The position numbers and the translations under genes were made by a program. From Daldinia sp. FL1419 (lineage: Eukaryota > Ascomycota > Sordariomycetes > Xylariales > Hypoxylaceae): a stretch of 22,395 nucleotides of DNA. The first letter of the stretch is position 1, and each line of letters starts with the position of its first letter. Positions 11,227 to 18,364 of the stretch are shown here, in pieces. The notes under the pieces were generated by a model. That model searched no databases and had not been told where the DNA came from. It was given only the letters and a program-made list of their open reading frames with translations. Location of the stretch: NCBI GenBank assembly GCA_025201765.1, contig MU623646.1:1-22395 (forward strand). The letters are read 5' to 3'.

Positions 11227-12326
11227 TTAAATGATTTACAGGGGGATTTTACTAATGTAAACTTTTGTTCAATTGAAAAAACTATACACCACGAAAAACT
11301 ACAAGCGCACACATAAGGCATAAAAAAATCCTAACCCACTTTAATTCATTATATCAATTTAAAACCTATATAAAAATATTAATAATTAATATTATTTAAA
11401 AAATAACTGAATTTGTGATCTTTTAAAATAGGTTATATATATTTCTAATAAGAAATTATTATATAATAGTTAAAAATGTTTAAAAATGTGGGGGATTTCT
11501 TTAAGAATTAATTAATCAATCAGGATTATGGTGCAATTAATGAAATAAGAAAGACATAGATAGTTTTAGGAAGATTATTTATTTTAGTGTCACCAATGCC
11601 ATAATTATTCCACAATGTGATTTCGCTCTATATCTATTCTATTAATACTTATTAATTATAATATAGAATTTATAAGGGAATTAGTTTTGAAGGGAGGCGC
11701 ATATGTGTTACCTTATCCCTAATAATCTACATTATTCCTATATATTATTAATGTAATAATCTTTTATTCAAGAAGTTCAATTAATATTGAATATTTTGCC
11801 ATTCCCCGATGACAGTCCGCTGCAGATCCATATATTAACCATAATATTTAAATATTTATAATTAATATTATAATTTTTAAATTATAAGTATTAATAGAAC
11901 TAATAAATAAATTAATAATAATCCTAAAGGATTTTTTGCTTTTATTTCCAAAAATCATATTCAATCACAATAATATAATTAAATAATAAAAATTTTTAAT
12001 AAAAAAGATATATATTTTTTAATTATTCTTAATATATAAACACTTAAAAACAATTAATTAAATTATTTATTTTAATAATCTATTAATATAAATAATTATT
12101 TATACATTTATATGATTTTTATTGAAATTTAGGGCACCAATTATTATATAATAATTAAAACTTAAATAAATTTATATTAATAATGAACTGATTATATATT
12201 TTCTAAAAATCTATGTTAAGTTCGTAACATAGATATTTATACTAAATCTAGCCCTAGGCAGTGTACAATTTTGCTGGGCCAGGTGGTCCGTGGTTCCAGC
12301 AAGATCCACAATACAACCATCACTTA
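11227..12326. other. Non-array insert, possible retrotransposon relic
   Basis: About 1.1 kb of sequence with no similarity to the array sits between two array fragments, so it is probably an insertion. It is less AT-extreme than its surroundings and holds patches such as GCCATTCCCCGATGACAGTC (near 11800) and CTGGGCCAGGTGGTCC (near 12275). A perfect 10-bp stem with a 6-nt loop, ATCTATGTTA and TAACATAGAT, lies at 12209-12234. The TGTTA...TAACA inside it resembles the short hairpin that opens many fungal LTRs. No second LTR, primer-binding site or coding remnant was found, so an LTR origin is only a suggestion. Confidence 0.3.
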
Positions 12327-12359
12327 TCTAATCAATTCAAGTTTTCAAATATAGAATTA

Positions 12360-13084
12360 CAGTAAAACCCTGCCATAACGAATCTACTTTATAGCAAATC
12401 CTTGCATTAGCGAATTAATTTTGCAATTTTTAGGTTTATATATATAAAATAATGAATTTTTTCGTATAATGAAATTTGTTAATTTCAGTGATTAGTCACC
12501 ACTTAATTCATTATATGTAATAGGGGGTATTTTAAAATTTTTGGGTGGTTAGGTTGAATTTTAAGTGGTTAGGTTGAATTTTAAGTGGTTGAATTAAATA
12601 AGTTAGCCTGATTGGGTAAGTATGAGGCTTATAATATGAAAAATCGTACGAATTTTGGTGTTTTGCTAATTAAATTTGGTATAGGTTTATACGATCTAAT
12701 GTAGGATAAGGGCGATGATGAGGTTGATGATATTATTTAAAATGTTGAAATTGAAGGAATTTTATTAAATAAAGCCTTATTAGCGTGCTAGATGATGTTT
12801 AAGTAGTGCGAACAGTATTATTAAATTGATTTAGACTTTATAAAGGCTTTAAATAAAGAGGTAAAGTAATTTAATTTTATAAAATTAGGGAATAAGCTTT
12901 TGAAATTAAATAAATAATAATAAGTATATATTATGTATAAAAAAATAGGTAGATTTTATTAGTAAATATAAGTACTTATATAAGTATTTAGTCTTAAGAG
13001 GAGTAAACCTGGTTTATAACGAATCCCTGCTATAGCGAATCCAATTCCATGTTTGAGTTAATTTGTTATGGTAAGGTTTTATTG
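12360..13084 (+). mobile_element. Pogo-like DNA transposon relic (725 bp, TA target)
   Basis: The ends are inverted: CAGTAAAACCCTGCCATAAC on the left and, read on the minus strand, CAATAAAACCTTACCATAAC on the right. Over 24 bp they differ at four sites, all transitions. TA flanks both ends (12358-12359, 13085-13086), and removing the element plus one TA restores the array sequence seen at 8461-8490. Inside are a 20-bp tandem repeat (12546-12592), subterminal repeats with ATAACGAATCC-like motifs, and at 12660-12900 a decayed frame that looks like the acidic C-terminal part of a pogo/Tigger-type transposase. The DDE catalytic core is absent, so this is a deleted, non-autonomous copy. Confidence 0.75.
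12660..12900 (+). pseudogene. Transposase C-terminus remnant, RIP stops
   Basis: Reading in the frame of 12660, about 80 codons are protein-like: an acidic stretch DKGDDEVDDII, then an amphipathic helix-like part with LLNKALL and IDLDFIKALNKEVK. Six in-frame stops lie at 12702, 12738, 12789, 12804, 12822 and 12867. All are TAA or TAG and none is TGA, as expected if CAA and CAG glutamine codons lost their C. The pattern of acidic patch followed by helix is typical of the C-terminus of pogo/Tigger DDE transposases. The family assignment rests on this pattern plus the terminal repeats and TA target. Confidence 0.55.
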
Positions 13085-13523
13085 TATTAGTTTTTCTATA
13101 ACAATAAGTCGGGGTGATAGGGCCAGGACGAAATCCGCCAATCTAATGCCTTTTGGTACGTAAATAAGCCTTCAAGAGTTGTTTTCCTATCTGATCAGCT
13201 CAAATTTTCAAATATAAAATTATTAATTTTTGATAGAGATTTGTACAATAAAATTGCAAGGCATGTCCTATAAGAGCTATTAAAGTTCATATTTAATATA
13301 AATAAACTTTCAGGAGTTGTTTTCCTATCTGATTAGTTTAAGTTCTTAAGTATAGAATTTTATATAATAAAAGTATAGGGTTAGGACATAATTTGCAGGA
13401 ACTATTCGAGCTCAAATTCAATATAAATAAGCCTTTAGAAGTTATTTTGCTATCTGATTAGCTCAAATAAGGATGTACCCAATCATAAATATTTTCTTAA
13501 ATTTTAAATTTTTAATATAATTA

Positions 13524-14274
13524 TGGAACAAAAAAACCGCACACCTCAAATCCCGTACCCCTAACATTCAAACTTAAATAACTTAATATAGAAAATAGAT
13601 AAAATTGATTGGTTTTTTGTTTTAAACTATTTAGTTACTAAAGTATTTATTTTTGATTTTCTATACTTATTAATATATAAGATTAATATTAAAATAGATA
13701 ATATAAGTAGGTTTAATTTTTTGTATAAAATATAATTTAATATAAAGTTATATATGATATAACATAAATTTGGAAAAATTATAAATATGAATTATAAGTA
13801 ATCATATATATAAAACAACTTTCCTTAAGATTTTAGGTATAAAATTGAGTAAGTTATGAGCTTTTGAAATGTATACGTTTTAGGGATTTTGATAAAAAAT
13901 CTACATTTTTCTATAAAACATACTATATTCAACTAAATATAATTCAACCAATTTAAATTATTTTAATAAAGAAAAACTTTATATATATAAATAAATACTT
14001 AACCTATATATAAATATATTTTTGAAAATTTAAAAATAAATCTTTAAGGTTTAAAATAATTTCTATATTTTATTTAAAATTTATTATATAATAACCTATT
14101 TTTTATAATTTCTCTATTAATTTTGTCCAAGAATTAAATTCATGAATAAAATCTATAATAAACTTTAATATAACTTTATATATATATATTATTAATATCT
14201 ATATGTTATGGTATTAAAAGGAATTATTGAAGCTATATATATATAAATTTGAAGTGTGCGGTTTTTTTGTTCCA
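13524..14274. mobile_element. 751-bp inverted-repeat transposon (MITE-like)
   Basis: The ends are 28-bp terminal inverted repeats starting TGGAACAAAAAAACCGCACA (13524-13551 and 14247-14274). They differ at a single site, a C/T transition. TA lies directly outside each end, and the wider flank allows TA or TATA as the target duplication. The interior is AT-rich with no usable frame. The insertion interrupts a sequence found uninterrupted at 10870-10885. Length, long clean ends and lack of coding fit a non-autonomous Tc1/mariner-type element or MITE; the family cannot be named from the ends alone. Confidence 0.75.
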
Positions 14275-14392
14275 TAATTGTATATTTCTTTTACCCCTTA
14301 TCAACTCTTATCAATTATTATTAATTTCTTATCAATTTTATATAATAATTTATTAGAAGAGTTTCAGTATAATATACCGGACTTCGTCCTGG

Positions 14393-15102
14393 ATAAAATT
14401 TAGAAATAAAATAAGAGAAAATTTAATAATTTAAATTTAAATAATTGTTTTATAAATAATAATTTTGATTTACTTTTTAATATTCTTATTGATTGTCTAA
14501 TATAATATTTAATTAGGAGTATTTATCTTTGTAATATGGGTAGGGGTTATTATTATTGAGTTTGGAATAATGGGTATAAGTGTTTTCAATATATATTTTA
14601 TAATAATTAATAAGATTGTAATTAGGTTTTTTTATTATATAATAATAGGTATAATATTGATTAATTGAATAGATAGTAGTTTTTGGTTTGTATTAGGTGA
14701 TTTGATAATAGGAGGGTTTTGTTGTATGGTGTTTATAAGGGGTATTAATAGAGGTATTTTATAAGGTAATAATATATTAATTAGATAAAAAATAATTTTT
14801 AAGGGTTTTTTTATATTTAGAAAAAGATTGTAGAAATTTTAGAAGAGGTTATTCTATAAAAATTAAAGGTAATTTTAATTATATAATTATATTATTTTGT
14901 CTCCAGCGAGAACGCTGTGATAGTCTCCAGTAAAGGGTTTAAAACACTTAAGGAAGGTTAGTAAAAGAATGAAATTGGAGAGATATTAAAATACCTACAA
15001 ATATGTAAACTTTTTTTTACTTAATGTAATATATATATGAAAATAAAATAAATTTTTCGAAGCAATATTAAATTATAAATACAATAAATATAATAATATT
15101 GA
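14393..15102. other. AT-rich DNA with a C-free tract
   Basis: There is no gene. From 14588 to 14853 the plus strand has no C at all but about 49 Gs by hand count, the mirror image of the G-free tract at 3556-3968. Near 14900-14935 a small less-AT patch holds two copies of GTCTCCAG and a 5-bp stem CAGCG/CGCTG with a 4-nt loop. It is too short to assign to an RNA gene. Confidence 0.75.
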
Positions 15103-15507
15103 ACCGGTGTAGAGCAATTAGGTCATAGATACTACCCTGTAGAGACCCTATCTCCTCCTTAGAGCTAGACCCTCCGAGGCTCCACAGCTCTTTTGGACAT
15201 AAATAGGCCCTCAAGAGTTGTCTTTCTTGTCTGATCAGGAGAGATTCATTAGGTTCTATAGCTCAGTTTTTCTATAGAATTTTTGTACAAAAATATATAA
15301 TTTCAATCTCCTCTTTGAAAATATCTTTTTATAATGTATTACTATTAGTAAATAATTATTTATATTAATTTTTCTATTTAATTAGCTTATTTTCCTCCTT
15401 AGGATATAGATACCTTATATCTTCTAGCTTATACAGCCTCTGGCTTGCTATGGGTTAGTTGAAGTATAGGGCATATCCTGCAGGAGCTATTAGAGTTCCT
15501 TTTCAAT
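15103..15507 (+). repeat. Long array unit, best preserved copy 1
   Basis: This is the least mutated example of the long array unit. It has a leader absent from most array units (GGTCATAGATACTACCCTGT, then AGACCCTCCGAGGCTCCACA), then ATAAATAGGCCCTCAAGAG, the middle block ending AGGATATAGATACCTTATAT, and the tail GGGCATATCCTGCAGGAGCT. A near-identical unit follows at 16233-16640 in the same orientation. It is the best guide to the ancestral sequence of the array. No coding or RNA function is visible. Confidence 0.75.
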
Positions 15508-16107
15508 ATTATATTATAATATTACAGAATGTAAATAAGATATATAAAAAGGATTAAGGTTAATTGGGAAGGGCTATAGATTAGTAACACCATTTTAAGC
15601 CATTTTGGAAAATAAATATAATATTGTGATATTAAAAAAAAGGTTATAAAAATAAGAATGAATAATGGTTTTTTATAAAGATATAAAATTATTCATATAT
15701 ATTTATACCTTATATAAACTGCATATATCCTAGTCCTCCCCCAAAACAACCTTTTTACAATATAATAATGTTTTTATTATTTATTAAAGAAAATAATAAA
15801 GCTATCTTAGATCTTATTATTGCCCTATATCTGGGCCACCACCATACCACTTCATGAAGCTCAGGCATTATAACGCATAAAGTGTTTTTATTTTTTTATA
15901 TTAAAGTCTGATCATTTCTATTAAAAGGTAAGTTCTAATAAAAATATAAAATAAAGCCAAAATTATAATAATATAGTTTGATTAAATAAGCAGCGGGTAG
16001 GTTTTCTCCGGAACACGGTTCTTCCCCAGAACAAATACTAAAAGATGGACCGGATACCTGTAATATATTCTAGGTAAATCGGGGTAGTAATAAATAAATA
16101 AATAAAT
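15508..16107 (+). mobile_element. Retroposon-like element, copy C
   Basis: This copy is in the opposite orientation to copies A and B, so on the plus strand it reads 5' to 3'. It ends in GGGGTAGTAATAAATAAATA, a simple (TAAA)n-type tail. Landmarks include CTGGGCCACCACCATACC (near 15830), TTTTCTCCGGAACACGG (near 16000) and GGACCGGATACCTG (near 16046). It begins directly after a long array unit. The 10-bp sequence ATTATATTAT occurs at both borders and may be the target duplication, but in such AT-rich DNA this is weak. It is about 600 bp, non-coding and mutated by transitions relative to copy A. Confidence 0.65.
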
Positions 16108-16232
16108 TATATTATTTTAATTTAATATATAATTAAATATATGGTTAATTAATTAGGATATGGTTGGGTATAATGTAAGGCTAATTAATCAGAAAAGGCT
16201 AGTATGGTTGGCCAATTAGGAAAAAGTTTATT
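16108..16232. other. Short spacer between repeats
   Basis: About 125 bp separate the retroposon tail from the next array unit. The segment is AT-rich and has variants of GGTTAATTAATTAGGATATGG, a loose internal repetition. No function is apparent. Confidence 0.5.
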
Positions 16233-16640
16233 GAATTAGTGTAGAGTGATTAGGTCATAGATACTACCCTGTAGAGATCCTATGTCCTCCTTAGAGTTAG
16301 ACCCTCCAAGGCTCCACAGCTCTTTTAAATATAAATAAGCCTTCAAAAATTATCTTTCTTATTTGATCAACAGAGATTTATTAGGTTTTATAGCTAAGTT
16401 TTTCCATTAAATCTTTATATAAAAATATATAATTTTTAATTTCTTTTTTAAAAATATCTTCTTAAAACGTGCTACCATTAATAAATAATTATTTATATTA
16501 ATTCCTTTATCCAATTAATTTATTCCCCTTTTTAGGATATAGATACCTTATATCCTCTAATTTATACAGCTTTTGGTTTATTATGGGTTAATTAAAGTAT
16601 AAGGCATATCCTGCAGGAGCTATTAGAGTTCCTGTTCATT
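16233..16640 (+). repeat. Long array unit, best preserved copy 2
   Basis: This is a direct repeat of 15103-15507 along its whole length, sharing GGTCATAGATACTACCCTGT at the start and GGCATATCCTGCAGGAGCTA at the end. It is more mutated than copy 1, with mainly C to T and G to A changes. Direct repeats of about 405 bp with 725 bp between them might suggest LTRs, but the internal DNA is a retroposon plus spacer and the same unit occurs in tandem elsewhere, so array membership is the better reading. Confidence 0.75.
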
Positions 16641-16860
16641 ATATATTTGGTTAATAAAATGTAAATAATTTATAAAATTTTTAAAATTTAAAAAAATGTT
16701 TTGATATTTTAAGAAAATAAGGAAAATTAATAAAATTTAAAAAGATTATATATATAATATTATTTAAAATTTAAAAGATTTATAAGGTTAATATATAGGG
16801 TTATTATATTAAATAAAATATTAAATTTTCATTATTTATATATTTTCGTTACGATAAAAA
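16641..16860. other. AT-rich edge next to the gene island
   Basis: This is the last AT-rich segment, with A/T homopolymers and no repeat unit recognised. The change to normal composition happens within roughly 60 bp of the first gene's start codon, so that gene's promoter must lie at least partly in AT-rich DNA. Confidence 0.7.
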
Positions 16861-16921
16861 ACCTTAAGAAAATTTAAGCCATAATACCATCGATCAAACT
16901 TACCAGCAACACCAAAACTTC

Positions 16922-17662
16922 ATGAGAAAAGGCAGCCTATTCAATACCTCCATTTTTCATTCGCGGTACCTGATTACGTCGTTACGTCCTTTACCAGGCA
17001 CCCGCTTCCTAGCCTACAAGTCTCGCTCCTCATCTGAGATGTCGCAAAAGATGCAGGAGCCAATTATCAACAAAATCTCAGAGCTACCCTCCGAGCAAGC
17101 CAAATGGGTAACTCTTAAGAAGATAGATTACACGGATCAGGTCGGCAAGCAGCGGACCTGGGAGGTGGCAACGCGCAAGACGCGAGGTAAAGCGGGCGTA
17201 GATGCCGTCGCGATGGGCAACATCCTGCTACACCCGTCGCGGCCGGCGTCGACCATGCTCGTGATTCAGTACCGTCCGCCGCTGGATTCGTACACGGTAG
17301 AGTGGCCGGCCGGCTTGATCGACGCCGAGGAGACGGCCGAACAGGCCGCCGTGCGTGAGTTTAAAGAAGAGACGGGTTACGACTGTCGATTGCTCAGCCT
17401 TAGTCCCGTACAAGCGGCAGACCCAGGAATGAGCGATGCGAACATGCAGCTGGCCATGGTGGAGGTGCAGCTGCGCGAGGGCGACCAAGAGCCCGAGCAG
17501 CGTCTCGAAGATGGCGAGCACATCCAGCGCGTAGTTATACCTCTCAGTGAGCTTTACAACCGACTAGTCGAGTATTCCAAGGCCGAACGCACGATTGTTG
17601 CGGCGAAGCTGTTCCATTTTGCCGCCGGCATGCACTTTGCGCAGACGCAGAATTACTTTTAA
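16922..17662 (+). CDS. Nudix hydrolase, ADP-ribose pyrophosphatase (Ysa1/NUDT5-9 type)
   Basis: A single-exon gene of 246 residues. Nudix enzymes of this group cleave ADP-ribose and related nucleotide sugars to AMP and a sugar phosphate, clearing reactive ADP-ribose. The Nudix box GX5EX7REUXEEXGU is perfect at residues 131-153, including metal-binding R145-E146-F147 and E149-E150. A proline about 15 residues after the box (P168, in DPG) is typical of ADP-ribose pyrophosphatases. Residues 57-80 and the C-terminal AKLFHFAAG also fit fungal Ysa1 homologues. The first 39 residues hold seven Arg and two Lys, many Ser, and the first acidic residue is Glu39, which resembles a mitochondrial presequence. 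A second ATG at 17039 (Met40) would give a 207-residue cytosolic form and has the better start context (G at -3 against T). Confidence 0.92.
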   Translation: MRKGSLFNTSIFHSRYLITSLRPLPGTRFLAYKSRSSSEMSQKMQEPIINKISELPSEQAKWVTLKKIDYTDQVGKQRTWEVATRKTRGKAGVDAVAMGNILLHPSRPASTMLVIQYRPPLDSYTVEWPAGLIDAEETAEQAAVREFKEETGYDCRLLSLSPVQAADPGMSDANMQLAMVEVQLREGDQEPEQRLEDGEHIQRVVIPLSELYNRLVEYSKAERTIVAAKLFHFAAGMHFAQTQNYF

Positions 17663-18364
17663 CGATCCGTCGATACGAAGATGCGCGCTTGATCCGACGC
17701 TTCTCATGTGAAGATTTAGGTATATGCCCTAGTTCTCGATAGCATTATGATGAAAGAGCTACAGATGGTATGCCGACGAATTAAAGGCCTTCAGGTAGAC
17801 AGCCCACAACTAAATATATATATATATATATGTATAAAATAAAAATAAAACCGAGACGGCAGTAATTCGAGTAGAGGTTACCCACCATATCCCTCGCGTC
17901 ACTTGTTGACATAGTTTACGGAAGGTAAATTTATTTAGTTTCTTTCCGCCTGAAGCGTTCGGTCGTCGTCGCCAACCAGTCAGCTTCGTCCTTGCTAGAA
18001 CGTGCGTGTCCAGGCGCGCAGCCATGCAAGCCATGCAAGCCATGTCGTACTACCCCTACGTATAGTGAGATCACCAAGCCAAGTTTCGTCGAAATAGGGC
18101 GAGGGATAGAACCCCTTTTCTTTGGTACCTAAATCCTTCGTGGCACCAAATGCCCTTGGTCTACGCGCAAATTCCCTAGGTTAGTCCTACGCTAGGAAAG
18201 CAGTATACATAGATGAAGAGAATAAGACACCAAAACCAAAACCCATGTCCCCAGACGAACCTCTACGGTCGCTGCCACGTGCGGGGATCTAAGTAGCGTC
18301 GCATTTCGACGTCGACAAGGACGGGACGCTCCCGCATACATACCTATATACCTTTAAGGGAGTT
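17663..18364. other. Intergenic region, promoter of the phosphatase gene
   Basis: About 700 bp of moderate composition separate the Nudix stop from the phosphatase start. It holds a (TA)n microsatellite at about 17815-17832 and a 9-bp tandem repeat GCCATGCAA, two full copies plus a partial one, at 18021-18044. A CACGTG site lies at 18276-18281. A minus-strand frame of 77 codons at 17810-18043 runs through both simple repeats and is not believed to be a gene. Confidence 0.7.
18276..18281. promoter_or_regulatory. CACGTG element, possible NUC-1/Pho4 site
   Basis: A perfect CACGTG palindrome (context GCCACGTGCGGGG) lies 83 nt before the start codon of the histidine acid phosphatase gene. Pho4 in yeast and NUC-1 in Neurospora bind CACGTG upstream of phosphate-starvation genes, including acid and alkaline phosphatases. 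A 6-bp match can be chance and other bHLH proteins use the same core, so this is a suggestion based on position and the downstream gene. Confidence 0.35.

Larger units (their letters stand above)
12327..14392 (+). repeat. Second, shorter copy of the array locus, with two insertions
   Basis: This region is a better preserved duplicate of 8440-11034. The left part (12327-12359 continued at 13087-13145) matches 8440-8525, including TTAGTTTTTCTATA and a variant of GGACGAAATCCGCCAA. The middle (13150-13466) has only about three short units, against about 17 in the first copy. The right part (13466-13521 continued after 14276) matches 10825-11034 and ends at CCGGACTTCGTCCTGG. The motif CCAGGACGAAATCCG at 13123-13137 and its inverted form at 14377-14392 bracket the array part. 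Confidence 0.75.

Noticed and set aside
12255..12305. tRNA or SINE B-box near CGTGGTTCCAGCAAG
   Set aside because: No cloverleaf can be formed and the box sequence departs from the consensus.
14510..14790. Long hydrophobic reading stretch on the plus strand
   Set aside because: The hydrophobic residues follow from loss of every C in this tract, and stops interrupt the frame; no ancestral protein can be recognised.
15103..16640. A small LTR retrotransposon bounded by 405-bp direct repeats
   Set aside because: The repeats are units of the tandem family found elsewhere, and the DNA between them is another mobile element plus spacer with no internal coding or primer-binding site.
1..16860. Mitochondrial DNA
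   Set aside because: No mitochondrial genes, rRNA or tRNA are seen, and the block is continuous with nuclear genes that have spliceosomal introns.
17810..18043. 77-codon minus-strand frame
   Set aside because: It runs through the (TA)n microsatellite and the GCCATGCAA repeats and shows no recognisable protein features.
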